DNA of 64,000 nt, from contig NZ_JAEHOH010000011.1 of the NCBI RefSeq assembly GCF_016522505.1, positions 106,834-170,833 on the forward strand. The letters are read 5' to 3'. This document shows positions 19,449 through 30,817 of the stretch, piece after piece. Position numbers and translations under genes: made by a program. The notes below the pieces were generated by a model, which worked only from the letters and a program-made list of their open reading frames with translations, had not been told where the DNA came from and did no database searches. Positions within the stretch are counted from its first letter, which is position 1. Every line of letters begins with the position of its first letter. The stretch comes from Leucobacter chromiisoli (GTDB lineage Bacteria; Actinomycetota; Actinomycetes; Actinomycetales; Microbacteriaceae).

Positions 19449-20162
19449 CTAACGGGGGTCCGGACGTTTGCCCGTGATTGCACTGCCGATGCGCAGGTGT
19501 GTCGCGCCGGCGGCGATCGCCTCCGCGTAGTCGTGGGTCATCCCCGCCGAGATCGCGTCCGCGTCGGGGGCGATCGCCCGGACGCGCTCCGAGTAGCCGG
19601 CGAGCCGCGCGAACGCGCTCGCCGGCTCCTCCTCGAGCGGCGCGACCGCCATGACGCCTCTGAGACGCAGCGCGGGGGACGCGAGCATCCGCTCGGCGAG
19701 CGGCTCGATGCCGTCGGGCGCGACGCCTCCGCGCGCGGGATCGTCCGTGAGGTTGATCTGCATGAAGGCGTCGATCGGCGGCCGGGAGCCCTCCTCCGCG
19801 GCGAGCCGGTCGAGCGGAGCGATCACGGCGTCGCGGTCGATGGAGTGGATCGCGTGCGCGTAGCCGGCGACCTGCCTGGCCTTCTTGCTCTGCAGCTGAC
19901 CGACGAAGTGCCACCTCAGGTCGAGCGACGCGAGCTCGCGGGCCTTCGCCTGCGCCTCCTGATGCCGGTTCTCGCCCACGTCCCGCACGCCGAGTTCCGC
20001 GAGCGCCGCGACGAGGCTCGCCGGGTGGAACTTCGTGACGACGATGAGCGTGAGATCCTCGGGATCCCGGCCCGCGACCCGGCAGGCGTCGCCGATTCCG
20101 CCGCGCACCTCGGCCAGCCGATCGGCCAGCCCCGGGAACTGCGGCGTCTCCGGAGCACCCAC
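19449..20162 (-). CDS. YggS/PROSC-family PLP homeostasis protein
   Basis: This is the alanine-racemase-like single-domain PLP-binding protein that balances pyridoxal phosphate. The PLP lysine is Lys44 in [11 protein letters not shown]. Other family markers are [47 protein letters not shown] and [20 protein letters not shown] with GSAITG. GTG at 20162 is chosen since GAGGTAG lies just upstream and overlaps the ftsZ stop codon, 5 bases away. In many actinobacteria a laccase-domain gene (pgeF/yfiH) sits between ftsZ and yggS; it is absent here. Confidence 0.93.
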   Translation of the reverse strand: MGAPETPQFPGLADRLAEVRGGIGDACRVAGRDPEDLTLIVVTKFHPASLVAALAELGVRDVGENRHQEAQAKARELASLDLRWHFVGQLQSKKARQVAGYAHAIHSIDRDAVIAPLDRLAAEEGSRPPIDAFMQINLTDDPARGGVAPDGIEPLAERMLASPALRLRGVMAVAPLEEEPASAFARLAGYSERVRAIAPDADAISAGMTHDYAEAIAAGATHLRIGSAITGKRPDPR

Positions 20163-20167
20163 GGCGT

Positions 20168-21373
20168 CTACCTCAGGAACTCGGGGATGTCGAGATCGAG
20201 GTCGTCGCCGTCGAACGCGGGATCCGGGAGCTGCGCCTCCACCGGGGGGTTGGAGATGGCCTCGCCGAACTCGCCGGCGCCCTCGCCCGATGCGGCGGCG
20301 CCGGCGCCGGCGCCCGCCGCTGCCGCTGTACGGCCCTGGCTGGTGGTCGCGGCCTCCTCGAGAGTCTCGACGTGGCTGCCGCGGCGCCCGCGCTCGTTCG
20401 ACGGGGTCGAGGCTGCCGCCGCCCCCGGCTCGGCGTCGAAGCCGGCGGCGATGACGGTGACGCGCACCTCGTCGCCGAGCGTGTCGTCGATGACGGTTCC
20501 GAAGATGATGTTCGCCTCGGGATGCACGACGTCCTGCACCAGCGAGGAGGCCTCGTAGATCTCGCTGAGCGCGAGGTTCGAGGAGCCCTGGATCGAGAGC
20601 AGCACGCCGTGGGCGCCCTCCACGGAGGCCTCGAGCAGCGGGGAGGCGACGGCCAGCTCGGCGGCCTTGATCGCGCGATCGGCGCCCCGTGCGGATCCGA
20701 TGCCCATGAGCGCCGCCCCCGCGCCCTGCATGACCGACTTGACGTCGGCGAAGTCCAGGTTGATGAGGCCGGGCGTGGTGATGAGGTCGGTGATGCCCTG
20801 CACGCCGGCGAGCAGCACCTGGTCGGCGGCGGCGAAGGCCTCGATCATGCTGATGCCGGGCTCGCTGATCTCGAGGAGCCGGTCGTTGGGCACCACGATG
20901 AGGGTGTCGACCGCCTCCCGCAGCGTGTGCACGCCGACGTCGGCCTGCGCGGCGCGGCGCTTGCCCTCGAAGCTGAAGGGGCGCGTCACGACGCCGATGG
21001 TGAGCGCGCCGATCGACTTCGCGATGCGCGCCACCACGGGGGCCGCGCCCGTGCCCGTGCCGCCGCCCTCGCCGGCGGTCACGAAGACCATGTCGGCACC
21101 GGTGAGCGCCTCCTCGATCTCCTCGGCGTGATCCTCGGCGGCGCGGCGGCCGACCTCGGGGTCGGCGCCGGCGCCGAGCCCGCGGGTGAGCTCGCGGCCG
21201 ACGTCGAGCTTCACGTCGGCGTCGCTCAGCAGCAGCGCCTGCGCGTCGGTGTTCACCGCGATGAACTCGACGCCGCGGAGGCCGAGCTCGATCATGCGGT
21301 TGACGGCATTGACCCCGCCGCCTCCGACACCGACGACCTTGATGACCGCGAGGTAGTTCTGGTTCGTTGACAC
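20168..21373 (-). CDS. ftsZ: Cell division protein FtsZ
   Basis: FtsZ is the tubulin-like GTPase that forms the division ring. The 401-residue protein has the GTP-binding GGGTGTG motif at 103-109, the N-terminal [16 protein letters not shown], and [11 protein letters not shown] for the T7 loop region. A variable Ala/Gly linker (about 315-385) leads to the conserved C-terminal peptide DLDIPEFLR, the SepF-binding site. GTG at 21373 ([10 protein letters not shown]) is preferred to an upstream start because GGGGGAGGA precedes it. A separate promoter lies in the 167-base gap after ftsQ. Confidence 0.98.
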   Translation of the reverse strand: MSTNQNYLAVIKVVGVGGGGVNAVNRMIELGLRGVEFIAVNTDAQALLLSDADVKLDVGRELTRGLGAGADPEVGRRAAEDHAEEIEEALTGADMVFVTAGEGGGTGTGAAPVVARIAKSIGALTIGVVTRPFSFEGKRRAAQADVGVHTLREAVDTLIVVPNDRLLEISEPGISMIEAFAAADQVLLAGVQGITDLITTPGLINLDFADVKSVMQGAGAALMGIGSARGADRAIKAAELAVASPLLEASVEGAHGVLLSIQGSSNLALSEIYEASSLVQDVVHPEANIIFGTVIDDTLGDEVRVTVIAAGFDAEPGAAAASTPSNERGRRGSHVETLEEAATTSQGRTAAAAGAGAGAAASGEGAGEFGEAISNPPVEAQLPDPAFDGDDLDLDIPEFLR

Positions 21374-21388
21374 GTGGGTCCTCCCCCT

Positions 21389-21409
21389 CATCCTTCAACC
21401 TCTACGTGA
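21389..21409 (-). promoter_or_regulatory. Small hairpin in the ftsZ leader
   Basis: CCTTCA-N9-TGAAGG, 6-base stem, located between the ftsZ promoter and its ribosome binding site. Confidence 0.35.
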
Positions 21410-21420
21410 AGGTGAAAGTT

Positions 21421-21450
21421 AGTATTCGGGTATACATTTCTCGTGTTCAA
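21421..21450 (-). promoter_or_regulatory. ftsZ promoter
   Basis: On the minus strand TTGAAC (21450-21445), an 18-base spacer, then AATACT (21426-21421) preceded by G. This is the most AT-rich stretch of the dcw cluster and lies 48 bases before the ftsZ GTG. Dedicated ftsZ promoters in this position are common. Confidence 0.6.
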
Positions 21451-21540
21451 AGCTATGCGCCCCGGCTGGACGACGCGTTCAGACACACCGAGGCGCCCCA
21501 GGAATTTCTTCGATCCGGGTGCGTCGCGAGGCCTCGGGGC

Positions 21541-22800
21541 TCACCGGAAGACCGGCGCCTCCGAGGAGGAGACGTCGATGACGGTCACCGGCCGATCCGC
21601 GAGGGCCCGGAGCATGGTGGCGAGCACCACCGCCTTCTCCTGCGACTTCGCCGCATCCCCCCAGAGCACTTCGACGCCGCTCGTCAGCACGAACCGGACG
21701 TTCTGCGGGCTCGTCGCGGACGCCGTCGACACCTGCGCCCGCAGCTCGGCCGGCATGTCGCGCAGCACCTCCGCCGCGGCCCGGAACGACTCCGAGGACA
21801 CATCGGCGAGGCCGTCGCCGCCCTGGGGCACGCCCTCGGGAGGCGCGTCCGAGCGGCCGAGCAGGACTCCTGCGGGATCGTAGAGCTCGAACGCCCCGCC
21901 GCGCTCGAGCGAGACCACGGGAACGCGCTCCTCGATCCTCACCAGGAGGGTGTGCGGCGGGATGCGCTCGATCGCGTAGCGCTGGATCAGCGGGAACGGC
22001 TCGAGCGCCTCGTGCACCTCGCGATCGTCGACCAGCGCGAGCGGCACGCCGTCGAACCGCTGCAGCGTGCCGGCCACCTCCTCGGCGTTCACCAGGGCGG
22101 CGCCCTCGACGCGCACCTCGCGCACCGCCATCAGGGGGGTCAGGACGCCCACGGCGACGAAGACCACGAGCCCCCCGACGACCCCCGCCGCGATGAGCCA
22201 GTTGCGGCGCCTCCGCCGCGCCTGCGCGGAGAAGCGGCGCTGCTCGCGCCGCTCCCGTGCGCGGCGCCGTCGCGTCGCGTCGCGGACCTCCCGCTCCGCG
22301 GCCCGCACCGGATCCTCCGCACTCGCGCGACGGCGCGGGGCGAGTGCCCCGAGGCCGCGCGGGCGCGCCTCGAGCGCCCCGGAGGTCGCGCCGCCGGCCG
22401 GCGGGACGCCCGGCACGTCGGCGTCCGCGCCAGGTCCCTCCTCGGAGCCGCCCCCGCCAGGGCCGTCCTCACCGGAGCCGGCCTCCGGTACGTCGTCGTC
22501 CGACCCCCACTCGCGGGCGCGTCGCACCTCGCTCAGGTCGATCGTCGGGGCGACCTCGGCCTCCGCCTCCTCCCGCGGCGCGCGAGGCTCCGAGCCTCCG
22601 AAGCGGCGGAGCAGACGGTCGAGTCCGGCCTGCGCAGCCCCGGCTCCCCGCCCGTCGCCGCGGCTCCGGTCGAGCGCGTCGGACTCCGATCCCGAACCGC
22701 CGCGGCCGGGCTCGCGCCCGCCGCGCGCCGATCCCGAGCCCTGCGAGTCCGCGCCGCGCCGGGGCTCCGGCGCGCCGTCGAATCCGCCCGGCCGCTTCAC
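21541..22800 (-). CDS. ftsQ: Cell division protein FtsQ with an extended cytoplasmic N-terminus
   Basis: FtsQ links early and late division proteins. The 419-residue protein has one membrane segment (about 201-223, [20 protein letters not shown]), then a POTRA domain ([20 protein letters not shown]) and the FtsQ domain ending [17 protein letters not shown]. The region before the membrane segment is about 200 residues, very long for the family, Gly/Glu/Arg-rich and low in complexity, ending in a strongly basic stretch ([15 protein letters not shown]). The GTG start overlaps the murC stop as GTGA, indicating translational coupling. ftsZ follows after 167 bases. Confidence 0.92.
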   Translation of the reverse strand: MKRPGGFDGAPEPRRGADSQGSGSARGGREPGRGGSGSESDALDRSRGDGRGAGAAQAGLDRLLRRFGGSEPRAPREEAEAEVAPTIDLSEVRRAREWGSDDDVPEAGSGEDGPGGGGSEEGPGADADVPGVPPAGGATSGALEARPRGLGALAPRRRASAEDPVRAAEREVRDATRRRRARERREQRRFSAQARRRRRNWLIAAGVVGGLVVFVAVGVLTPLMAVREVRVEGAALVNAEEVAGTLQRFDGVPLALVDDREVHEALEPFPLIQRYAIERIPPHTLLVRIEERVPVVSLERGGAFELYDPAGVLLGRSDAPPEGVPQGGDGLADVSSESFRAAAEVLRDMPAELRAQVSTASATSPQNVRFVLTSGVEVLWGDAAKSQEKAVVLATMLRALADRPVTVIDVSSSEAPVFR

Positions 22801-24233
22801 AGCTGAGCTGGCTCGAAGCGCTCGCGCAGGGCGGCCACGACCTGCGGGATGATCTGGTACACGGTGCCGCAGCTCATGGTGACCATGACGTCGCCCGGCC
22901 TCGCGTACTCCGCGAGGTAGTCCGCAGCGCGCTGCCAGTCGTCGATGTAGGCGACGCGCGACCGATCGGCGAAGTCGTCCGAGACCAGGGCCCCCGTGAC
23001 GCCCGGTACGGGATCCTCGCGTGCGCCGTCGACCGAGAGCACGACCGTGTGGTCGGCGCCCGCCTCCAGCACCTCGGCGAACTCCCGGTGGAAGAGACTC
23101 GTGCGGCTGAAGAGGTGGGGCTGGTGGATCGCGATGAGGCGCCCGTCCCCCACGACGGCGCGCGCCGAGTCGAGCAGGGCCGCGACCTCGGTCGGGTGGT
23201 GCGCGTAGTCGTCGTAGACGCGCACGCCGTTCACCTCGGCGTGGAACTCGAACCGCCGCTTGGTGCCCCCGAACGCGGCGATCGCAGCGAGGGCGGCACC
23301 GGCGTCGAACCCGAGGCCGGTGAGCACGGCGAGCGCCCCCGCGGCGTTGACGGCGTTGTGGCGCCCGTAGACGGCGAGCCGCGTCTCGTGCCGCTGCGGT
23401 TCGCCATCGGCCCCCGCGAGCTCGACCGCGAAGCGCACCGGGCCGGAGTCGTCGATGGCCACGATGCGCACGTCGGCGTCGGGGTGCTCGCCGAAGGTGC
23501 GGATCGGCGCCCGCCCTCTGGCGTCGCGGAGCGCCTCGAGCACCTCGACGGCGCCCGGGTCGTCGGCGGAGATCACGACGAGCTCGCGCGCCGCGCGGGC
23601 GAAGTCGACGAAGGCCGACATGAAGGCCTCGCGGGAGCCGTAGAAGTCGAGGTGCTCGGGGTCGACGTTGGTGATGAGCGCGACCGCCGTGTCGTAGAGC
23701 AGGAACGACTTGTCGCTCTCGTCGGCCTCGATGACGAAGAGGTCGTCGGCACCCGCGCCCGAGCTCACGCCGAGCGACTCGATGATGCCGCCGTTCACGA
23801 AGGAGGGGTCGGCGCCGAGGCCGAGCAGGCCCGTGACGACCATGCCCGTCGAGGTGGTCTTGCCGTGGGCGCCCGCCACCGAGACGACCTGCTTGCCGCG
23901 GGCGAGCCAGGCGAGCGCCTGGGAGCGGTGCAGCACCGGCAGGCCCTTGGCGAGCGCCGAGCGGTATTCGGGGTTGTCCTGCCACAGTGCGCCGGTGACC
24001 ACGAGGGTGTCGGCATCGCCCACGTTGGCGGCGTCGTGGCCGATGGCGACGGGGATCCCGATCTCTTGGAGCGCGGCGGTGCTGTAGTTGGCGCTGCGAT
24101 CCGACCCCGTGACCGGCACGCCCGCCTGGTGCATCATGCGGGCGATGCCGCTCATCCCGGAACCGCCGATGCCGACGAAGTGCACCCGGCCGAGTCGTTC
24201 GGGAATCTCCATCTCGAGATCGGGGTAGATCAT
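22797..24233 (-). CDS. murC: UDP-N-acetylmuramate--L-alanine ligase
   Basis: MurC adds L-alanine to UDP-MurNAc with ATP. The 478-residue protein has the N-terminal nucleotide-binding [11 protein letters not shown] (21-31), the ATP loop [10 protein letters not shown] (121-130), the central [13 protein letters not shown] segment, and [14 protein letters not shown] in the C-terminal domain. ATG at 24233 is chosen over an in-frame extension to 24431 because TAGGAGG lies 5 bases upstream and the N-terminus [15 protein letters not shown] fits. A 217-base gap to murG is the only large break in the mur genes and shows no recognisable element. The stop overlaps the ftsQ GTG. Confidence 0.96.
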   Translation of the reverse strand: MIYPDLEMEIPERLGRVHFVGIGGSGMSGIARMMHQAGVPVTGSDRSANYSTAALQEIGIPVAIGHDAANVGDADTLVVTGALWQDNPEYRSALAKGLPVLHRSQALAWLARGKQVVSVAGAHGKTTSTGMVVTGLLGLGADPSFVNGGIIESLGVSSGAGADDLFVIEADESDKSFLLYDTAVALITNVDPEHLDFYGSREAFMSAFVDFARAARELVVISADDPGAVEVLEALRDARGRAPIRTFGEHPDADVRIVAIDDSGPVRFAVELAGADGEPQRHETRLAVYGRHNAVNAAGALAVLTGLGFDAGAALAAIAAFGGTKRRFEFHAEVNGVRVYDDYAHHPTEVAALLDSARAVVGDGRLIAIHQPHLFSRTSLFHREFAEVLEAGADHTVVLSVDGAREDPVPGVTGALVSDDFADRSRVAYIDDWQRAADYLAEYARPGDVMVTMSCGTVYQIIPQVVAALRERFEPAQL

Positions 24234-24450
24234 CTGGCCTCCTAGCCGCGCAAACAGACACCCCAGCGTACCGCGCGCAGCTGAGCGGCGTCCGGCACGG
24301 CCTCTGCTCCCGGCGCTCCGCTTCCGTCGGAGAAATCCCTCATCGGCGACAGGCTCGTCGTGCAGACCGACGGCAGGCAGCACGAGGCGGCGCATCAGCG
24401 CGCACTCGACCGGCAGCACCTCGGCGCTCACTCCGGTTCTTCCGGATCGG

Positions 24451-25524
24451 TCAGCCCGCGAGGGCCTCCCGCACCAGGCCGAGCAGCCGCTCCGTGCCGT
24501 CGAGGGCGCCCGCGCCGCGGGCCCGTTCCGACATGGCGGCGAGCCGCTCCTCGTCGCCGAGCAGCGGGATCAGCGTACCGCGCACCCACTCCCCCGTCAG
24601 CTGCGCGTCCTCGACCAGCAGGGCCCCGCCCGCCTCGACGACGCCCGCCGCGTTGAAGCGCTGCTCGCCGTTGCCGTGCCCGTAGGGCACGAGGACCGCG
24701 GGGACCCCGAGCCCCGCGAGTTCGCTGACGGTCGTGGATCCGGCCCGCGAGACCGCGAGATCGCAGGCGGCGAACGCGAGATCCATGCGATCGCAGTACG
24801 GGATCACGGTGTAGCCCGCCACGCCGGGGTCCTCGAGCTCGGTGAGGCCGCCCCAGACGTGGAGCACCTGCGCTCCCGAGGCCACGATCTCCGCGGCGCA
24901 TCCCGACACCCCGCGGTTGATGGCGCGCGCGCCGAGCGAGCCTCCCGTGACGAGCAGCGTGCGCCTCTCGGGATCGAGCCCGAAGTGCTCGCGCGCCTCG
25001 GCCCGGAGCCCCCGCCGGTCGAGCGAGGCGATCTCCGGCCGCAGCGGCATGCCGGTGACGCGCGCGTTCGGGATCGGGGTGCCGGGGAACGTGACGCCGA
25101 CGTAGGGGGTCGACCTCGCCCCGAGCCTGTTCGCGAGCCCCGGCTTCGCGTTCGCCTCGTGGATCACCACGGGCACGCCCTCCTTCGCCCCCGCCCGGTA
25201 GGCGGGAGCGGAGGCGTAGCCGCCGAAACCGACGACGACATCGACTCCGCGATCGCGGATCAGCGCGCGCACCCGCCGCACCGCGCGGGGGAACCGCGCG
25301 GGGAAGCGCAGCGCGGCGAGATTCGGGCGACGCGGGAACGGCAGGCGCTCGATGGTCTGCAGCTCGTAGCCCCGCTCGGGCACGAGCCTCGCCTCCAGCC
25401 CCTCCTTCGTGCCGAGCACCACGATGTCGGCGCCGGGCTCCTCCGAGCGGATGAGGTCGGCGAGCGCGAGCAGGGGGTTCACGTGACCGGCGGTGCCTCC
25501 GCCGGCGAGCAGGTAGGTGGTCAT
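24451..25524 (-). CDS. murG: Lipid II synthase MurG
   Basis: MurG transfers GlcNAc from UDP-GlcNAc onto lipid I at the inner membrane face, giving lipid II. The 357-residue protein has the glycine-rich [10 protein letters not shown] (8-17), [42 protein letters not shown] and the donor-binding [20 protein letters not shown]. It is a peripheral membrane enzyme of the GT-B fold. The start overlaps the ftsW stop as ATGA, so it is coupled to the flippase/polymerase gene. murC follows after 217 bases. Confidence 0.97.
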   Translation of the reverse strand: MTTYLLAGGGTAGHVNPLLALADLIRSEEPGADIVVLGTKEGLEARLVPERGYELQTIERLPFPRRPNLAALRFPARFPRAVRRVRALIRDRGVDVVVGFGGYASAPAYRAGAKEGVPVVIHEANAKPGLANRLGARSTPYVGVTFPGTPIPNARVTGMPLRPEIASLDRRGLRAEAREHFGLDPERRTLLVTGGSLGARAINRGVSGCAAEIVASGAQVLHVWGGLTELEDPGVAGYTVIPYCDRMDLAFAACDLAVSRAGSTTVSELAGLGVPAVLVPYGHGNGEQRFNAAGVVEAGGALLVEDAQLTGEWVRGTLIPLLGDEERLAAMSERARGAGALDGTERLLGLVREALAG

Positions 25525-26744
25525 CGTGTCCTTTCAGCCCCGGCCCTGTCGTGGGCCGCGGCGAGTTCCGCGCGGTGGGCGGCGCCGTCGCGCGCGATGG
25601 AGATCACCACGCCCATCGCCAGCAGGCAGGCGATCAGCGCGGTGCCGCCGGCGCTGATGAGCGGCAGCGGCACCCCGAGCACCGGCAGCACGCCGATCAC
25701 CACGCCGATGTTGACGAAGGCCTGGCCGACGATCCAGACGAGGATGCCGCCGACCACCGCCTTGCCGAAACGGTCGCGGGCGCCCGCGATGACCCGCAGC
25801 ATGACCGCCGCGAGCACCACGAAGATGACGATCACGAGCATGGCGCCGATGAGGCCGAGCTCCTCGCCGATGATCGCGAAGATGTAGTCGTTGTCGGCCG
25901 CGGGCAGCCACGACCACTTCGCCTTCGACCCGCCGAGGCCGACGCCGAAGACGCCGCCGCCCGCGAGCGCCCAGAGACCGTGCAGCGGCTGCCAGCCGAG
26001 TCCGCTGTAGTCCTCGTTGCCGCTCGCGTGGCCGAAGAGCCGATCCAGGCGGTTCTGGCTCGTGACGACGAAGAAGAAGGTGGCGAGGATCGCGCCGCCC
26101 GCGATCACGCCGAGCGAGCGCCAGCTGATGCCCGCGAAGTACATGGCCCCGAACACGGTGGCGCCCATGATCAGCGTCGTGCCCAGGTCGCGGCCGAGCA
26201 GCACGAGCCCCAGCACGATCACGGCGCCCGGCAGGATCACCGGGATCAGCTCGTGCCGCATCTGGCCGAGCAGGGGCTCCTTCGCGAGCAGGACCGCGCC
26301 GATCCAGACGACGAGGGCGAGTTTCAGCGCCTCGGAGGGCTGCCCGCCGAAGCTGCCGATCTGGATCCAGTTGCGGTTGCCGTAGACCTCGACGCCGAGC
26401 GGCGTGAACACGAGCAGCTGCAGCGCGATGCCGAGGCCGAGGAAGGCCCAGGCCCACTTCTTCCAGAACGTCACGGGCATCGCCGCGGCGATCAGCATGA
26501 GCGGCAGGCCGATGATCGCGTAGGTCGCCTGGCGCCAGAACCCCCCGAAGAAGCCCTGCTCGGCGACGTACGAGGTGATCGACGAGGAGGACAGCACCAT
26601 GATCAGACCGATCCCGACGAGCAGGAACGTGATCGCGTACAGGAGCACGACGGTCGGGTCGGAGCCGAAGTGCATCGCTCCGCCGAGGCGGATCCGCGCC
26701 CGGCCCGGCCCGTCAGCTCGCGTCGGCTCCGGCGGGGTCGCCAT
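25521..26744 (-). CDS. ftsW: Division septum peptidoglycan polymerase FtsW (SEDS)
   Basis: FtsW is the SEDS glycosyltransferase that polymerises lipid II at the septum with FtsI. The 407-residue protein has about ten membrane segments beginning at residue 29 and the SEDS patterns YGNRNWIQIGSFGGQPSEAL, LLGRDLGTTLI, GIGMGGSKAKW-like GVGLGGSKAKWSWLPAAD and FIFAIIGEELGLIG-like NDYIFAIIGEELGLIG. ATG at 26744 has GGAGGTG 6 bases upstream; GTG at 26753 is an alternative. It overlaps the murD 3' end by 32 bases and murG by 4, so it is embedded in the operon. Confidence 0.95.
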   Translation of the reverse strand: MATPPEPTRADGPGRARIRLGGAMHFGSDPTVVLLYAITFLLVGIGLIMVLSSSSITSYVAEQGFFGGFWRQATYAIIGLPLMLIAAAMPVTFWKKWAWAFLGLGIALQLLVFTPLGVEVYGNRNWIQIGSFGGQPSEALKLALVVWIGAVLLAKEPLLGQMRHELIPVILPGAVIVLGLVLLGRDLGTTLIMGATVFGAMYFAGISWRSLGVIAGGAILATFFFVVTSQNRLDRLFGHASGNEDYSGLGWQPLHGLWALAGGGVFGVGLGGSKAKWSWLPAADNDYIFAIIGEELGLIGAMLVIVIFVVLAAVMLRVIAGARDRFGKAVVGGILVWIVGQAFVNIGVVIGVLPVLGVPLPLISAGGTALIACLLAMGVVISIARDGAAHRAELAAAHDRAGAERTR

Positions 26745-28275
26745 CCGCCTCACCTCCGAGCGAGCTCACGGCCGCCTGGAACTTGCGGCCCCGGTCCGGG
26801 TAGTCCTTGAACTGGTCCATCGACGCCGCCGCCGGCGCGAGCAGCACGGTGTCCCCCGCCGTCGCGAGCGAGGCCGCCGCGCGCACCGCAGCCGTCATGA
26901 TCTCCCCGGCGAGACCGGCTTCGGCTCCCTCCGGATCGACGCCGGTCTCGCCGGGGACAATCTCGACGAGCGGCACGGCGGGCGCGTGCTCGGCGAGCGC
27001 GGCGAGCACCTCCGCGCGCTCGGCCCCGATTACGACCGCGCCGCGCAGCCGGTGCGCGTGCGCCGCGACGAGCTCGCCGATGTCGACGCCCTTGAGCAGG
27101 CCCCCGACGATCCAGACCACACCGTCGAGGGCCCGCAGCGAGGCGTCGGCGGCGTGCGCGTTCGTGGCCTTCGAGTCGTCGATCCAGACGACGCCGTCCC
27201 GCTCGCCGAGCCGCTGCGCGCGGTGCGGATCGGGGGTGAAGGTCAGCACGGCCTGCGCGATCTCCGCGGGCTCGACGCCGCGGGACCGTGCGAGCGCCGC
27301 CGCGGCGAGCACGTTCTGGACCATGTGCGGGGCAGCGAGCCCGCGCTCGGCGAGCTCGGCGACGGAGACCAGCTCGAACGCGGAGTCCCGCCGCTCGGCG
27401 TGGAAGCCGCGGTCCACGAGGATCCCCTCGACCACGCCGAAGCCGCTCGGCGGCGGCACGTCGAGGCCGAAGCTGATCGCCCGCGCCCCCTCCACCACGT
27501 CGGCCTCCTCGACCATGCGCTCGGTCGCCGCATCCGCGCGGTTGTAGACGCAGGCGACCTGGGTGTTCTCGTACACCCTCGCCTTCGCAGCCCGGTACGC
27601 CTCGGCGCCGCCGTGCCAGTCGAGGTGATCGGCCGCGTAGTTCAGGCAGGTGCTCGCGTACGGAGAGATCTCCCCGAGGCGGTGGAGCTGGAAGCTCGAC
27701 AGCTCCACCACGATCGCGTCGTACCCCTCGGGGTCGCGCAGCGCGTCGAGGATGGGCGTGCCGATGTTTCCCGCCGGGACGGCACGCACCCCCCCGGCGA
27801 CGAGCATGTGCGCGGTCAGCTGCGACGTGGTCGTCTTGCCGTTCGTGCCCGTCACGCAGATCCAGTCGGCGACGCGGCCGGTCTTGTCCCGCAGCCGCCA
27901 GCCGAGCTCGATGTCGCCCCAGACCGCGACCCCGCGGTCCTCGGCCCATGTCGTGAGCGGGTGGTCGGGCCGGTACCCGGGAGAGACGATCACCAGGTCG
28001 GGATCGAAGGCCGCGAGGTCTGCGAGCTGCTCCTCGTCGCCGGGGGCGGCGAAGCGCTCCGAGCCGATGACGTCGAGCAGCCGCTCCCGGTCGGGGTCCG
28101 GGGCGCCGTGGATCACGCGCACGCGGGATCCGAGCTCGACGAGGGTGTCGGCGACCGAGAAGCCGGTCACCCCGAGGCCCAGCACCGCGACGCGCAGCCC
28201 GGACCAGTCGTCGTGCCAGCTCGAGAGCGCCCGCACCCGCTCCGCGACGGCTCCTGGTTCGATCTCCTCGTTCAC
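26713..28275 (-). CDS. murD: UDP-N-acetylmuramoylalanine--D-glutamate ligase
   Basis: MurD adds D-glutamate to UDP-MurNAc-L-Ala. The 520-residue protein has [13 protein letters not shown] (33-45), the ATP loop [13 protein letters not shown] (141-153), the central [11 protein letters not shown] and the C-terminal [11 protein letters not shown] and [16 protein letters not shown]. It is longer than the usual 440-490 residues, through an N-terminal extension of about 26 residues and an insertion near 300-330. The GTG start overlaps the mraY stop as GTGA. Its last 32 bases overlap the start of ftsW. Confidence 0.95.
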   Translation of the reverse strand: MNEEIEPGAVAERVRALSSWHDDWSGLRVAVLGLGVTGFSVADTLVELGSRVRVIHGAPDPDRERLLDVIGSERFAAPGDEEQLADLAAFDPDLVIVSPGYRPDHPLTTWAEDRGVAVWGDIELGWRLRDKTGRVADWICVTGTNGKTTTSQLTAHMLVAGGVRAVPAGNIGTPILDALRDPEGYDAIVVELSSFQLHRLGEISPYASTCLNYAADHLDWHGGAEAYRAAKARVYENTQVACVYNRADAATERMVEEADVVEGARAISFGLDVPPPSGFGVVEGILVDRGFHAERRDSAFELVSVAELAERGLAAPHMVQNVLAAAALARSRGVEPAEIAQAVLTFTPDPHRAQRLGERDGVVWIDDSKATNAHAADASLRALDGVVWIVGGLLKGVDIGELVAAHAHRLRGAVVIGAERAEVLAALAEHAPAVPLVEIVPGETGVDPEGAEAGLAGEIMTAAVRAAASLATAGDTVLLAPAAASMDQFKDYPDRGRKFQAAVSSLGGEADGDPAGADAS

Positions 28276-29354
28276 TGGCTCAGCACCCACTCCGCATAGA
28301 ACGCTCCGACGCCCACGACCACGAAGAGCCCGGCGACGATCCAGAACCTGACCACGACGGTCACCTCGGCCCAGCCCTTGAGCTCGAAGTGATGGTGGAT
28401 CGGGCTCATGAGGAAGATGCGCCGCCCCTTCGTGACCTTGAAGTAGAGGCGCTGCACGATGACCGACCCGGTCTCGATGATGAAGAGCCCGCCGATGAGG
28501 ACGAGCAGCAGCTCGGTGCGGCTGAGGATCGCGAGCGCCGCGATCGCGCCGCCGATACCCATCGAGCCGGTGTCGCCCATGAAGACCTGCGCGGGATTCG
28601 TGTTCCACCACAGGAAGCCCGCGAGACCGCCGAGGAACGCCGCGGAGATCACCGCGAGGTCCATGGGGTCGCGCACCTCGTAGCAGCCCGGTTCGAGGGC
28701 CACGGAGCAGCTCTGCGCCGACTGCCAGAATCCGATGATCAGGTACGCGCCGAAGGCGAAGATCGCCGCGCCGGCCGCGAGGCCGTCGAGCCCGTCCGTG
28801 ACGTTCACCGCGTTCGTGGTCGAGGTGACGATGAGCACCACCCAGAGCACGACGAGGCCGATGCCGACGACGGCGCCGAGGGCCATGAAGTCGAACGGGA
28901 GGTCGCGGAACAGCGAGACGCTCGTCGAGACCGGGGTGACGCCGGCCTCGTTCGCGAACTGCAGGCCGAGCAGCGCGAAGGCGACCGCGACCGCGACCTG
29001 GCCGACGATCTTCGCCCAGCCCCCGAGACCGGCCGAGTGCTGCATGCGGGCCTTCATGAAGTCGTCGATGAAGCCGACGGCCCCCGCGCCCACGGCCATC
29101 AGGATGACGAGGAGCGCTGAGGGAGTGGGCGTCTCGCCCATGATCAGCTTGCCGACGAAGTAGGCGATGACGGAGCCGGAGAGGAAGATCAGGCCGCCCA
29201 TGGTGGGCGTGCCGCGCTTCACCTCGTGCTCCTTCGGGCCGTCGACCCGGATCGGCTGGCCCCAGCGCAGGCGGTTGAACACCCGCACGAAGAGCGGTGT
29301 GAGGAGCAGCGAGTAGAGCAGCGAGACGCCGCCGGCGATGAGCAGCGCGATCAC
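28272..29354 (-). CDS. mraY: Phospho-MurNAc-pentapeptide transferase
   Basis: MraY transfers phospho-MurNAc-pentapeptide to undecaprenyl phosphate, making lipid I. The 360-residue membrane protein has about ten transmembrane segments and the signatures [26 protein letters not shown] with the catalytic Asp pair, [29 protein letters not shown] and [15 protein letters not shown]. The start is GTG at 29354, overlapping the murF stop as GTGA; its own stop overlaps the murD start in the same way. Tight coupling on both sides implies fixed expression ratios with the Mur ligases. Confidence 0.97.
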   Translation of the reverse strand: MIALLIAGGVSLLYSLLLTPLFVRVFNRLRWGQPIRVDGPKEHEVKRGTPTMGGLIFLSGSVIAYFVGKLIMGETPTPSALLVILMAVGAGAVGFIDDFMKARMQHSAGLGGWAKIVGQVAVAVAFALLGLQFANEAGVTPVSTSVSLFRDLPFDFMALGAVVGIGLVVLWVVLIVTSTTNAVNVTDGLDGLAAGAAIFAFGAYLIIGFWQSAQSCSVALEPGCYEVRDPMDLAVISAAFLGGLAGFLWWNTNPAQVFMGDTGSMGIGGAIAALAILSRTELLLVLIGGLFIIETGSVIVQRLYFKVTKGRRIFLMSPIHHHFELKGWAEVTVVVRFWIVAGLFVVVGVGAFYAEWVLSQ

Positions 29355-30817
29355 GATTCGGCCCCCTCGGCGTCGACGGCGTAGGTCTCGCCGAGGCGGT
29401 CGCCGAGCCGCCTCAGCCCGGCGGCGTTCGACGACTTCACGAGCACCGTGTCGCCGGGCTCGAGGGTCCGGCGGAGATGCTCGAACGCCGCGTCCTGATC
29501 CTCGAAGAAGACGCTCTCGCCGTCCCACGATCCCTCGTTGACCGCGCTGATGTGCAGGTGCCTGGCCTCCGGGCCGACCACGACGAGCTCGGTGATGCCG
29601 AGGCGGACCGCCTGCAGGCCGATGCGCCGGTGCTCCTCGATGGAGAACTCGCCGAGCTCGCTCATCTCGCCGAGCACGGCGATCGAACGCGCCCCGGGCG
29701 CGGTGATCTGCGCGAGGGTGCGGAGCGCGGCGCTCATCGAGTCGGGGCTCGCGTTGTAGGCGTCGTTGACGATCGTGACGCCGTCGCGGCCGCCCATGAC
29801 CTCCATGCGCCAGCGAGCCGCGACCGTCGCGGCCTCGAGCGAGGCGACGACCTCGGCGAGCGGCAGGCCCAGTTCGAGGCCCACGGCCGCCGCGGCGAGG
29901 GCGTTCATGACGTGGTGCTCGCCGAGCACGCGGAAGTTCACGGGAGCCGCCTCCCCCCCGGCGTGCAGGGTGAAGCGGGTGCCGGCGGCGTCCGAGACCA
30001 CGTTCTCCGCGCGCACGTCGGCGTCGGACCCGAGGCCGAACCAGACCACCCGGGCGCGGGTCAGCTCCGCCATCCGCGCGACCCTGGGGTCGTCGCGGTT
30101 CAGCACGGCGACAGCGGTGCCGGGCAGATCCCTCACCATCTCGCTCTTGGCGCGGAAGGTGCTCTCGATGCCGCCGAACTCGCCCGCGTGCGCGAGCCCG
30201 ACCGACAGGACCACGCCGATGCGGGGCGGGGCCATCGCCGTGAGCCGGGCGATCTCGCCCTCCGCGCTCGCGCCCATCTCGGCCACGAGCGTGCGGGTCT
30301 CGGCGCTCACGCGCAGCATCGTGAGCGGGCCGCCCACCTCGTTGTTGAACGACTTGGCGGAGGCGACGGTGGGGCCGAGGCGCTCCGCCATCGCCTGCAC
30401 GAGGTTCTTGGTGGTCGTCTTGCCGTTGGAGCCGGTGATGCCGACGATCGTGAGCTCGGGGCGATCCGGATCCGCGGCGTGGGCGTCCGCCGCGGCCGCG
30501 AGAGCGCGCCGGACGACCTCCGTCGCCAGCGCGCCGAGCGCGTCCGTCGCGTCCTCGACCACGATCTGCGCGACGCGGTCGTCGACCTCGCGCTCGACGA
30601 CGAGCAGCGCGGCTCCGCTGTCGACCGCCTGGCCGGCGAAGCGGTGGCCGTCGGTCTCCTCGCCCCGCCTCGCGAAGAAGATCTGGCCGGGCCGCACCTC
30701 GCGCGAGTCGGTCTGGGACTCCCCCTCCACCACGGTCGAGGCGGTGGAGCCGTCGCGGCCCGGGACGAGCCTGCCGCTCGTCGCGCGGGCGATGTCGTCG
30801 AGTGTGAGTTCGATCAC
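29351..30817 (-). CDS. murF: UDP-MurNAc-tripeptide--D-Ala-D-Ala ligase
   Basis: MurF adds the D-alanyl-D-alanine dipeptide. The 488-residue protein has [16 protein letters not shown] in the N-terminal UDP-binding domain, the ATP loop [13 protein letters not shown] (126-138), the [12 protein letters not shown] segment, and [12 protein letters not shown] (here [17 protein letters not shown]) with [16 protein letters not shown] near the C-terminus. GTG at 30817 overlaps the murE stop as GTGA. The third amino acid of its substrate stem peptide depends on MurE, which is unusual here. Confidence 0.96.
   Translation of the reverse strand: MIELTLDDIARATSGRLVPGRDGSTASTVVEGESQTDSREVRPGQIFFARRGEETDGHRFAGQAVDSGAALLVVEREVDDRVAQIVVEDATDALGALATEVVRRALAAAADAHAADPDRPELTIVGITGSNGKTTTKNLVQAMAERLGPTVASAKSFNNEVGGPLTMLRVSAETRTLVAEMGASAEGEIARLTAMAPPRIGVVLSVGLAHAGEFGGIESTFRAKSEMVRDLPGTAVAVLNRDDPRVARMAELTRARVVWFGLGSDADVRAENVVSDAAGTRFTLHAGGEAAPVNFRVLGEHHVMNALAAAAVGLELGLPLAEVVASLEAATVAARWRMEVMGGRDGVTIVNDAYNASPDSMSAALRTLAQITAPGARSIAVLGEMSELGEFSIEEHRRIGLQAVRLGITELVVVGPEARHLHISAVNEGSWDGESVFFEDQDAAFEHLRRTLEPGDTVLVKSSNAAGLRRLGDRLGETYAVDAEGAES

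Noticed and set aside
24234..24450. N-terminally extended MurC starting at 24431
   Set aside because: The extension is Arg-rich without family similarity, and a perfect TAGGAGG site precedes the internal ATG at 24233.
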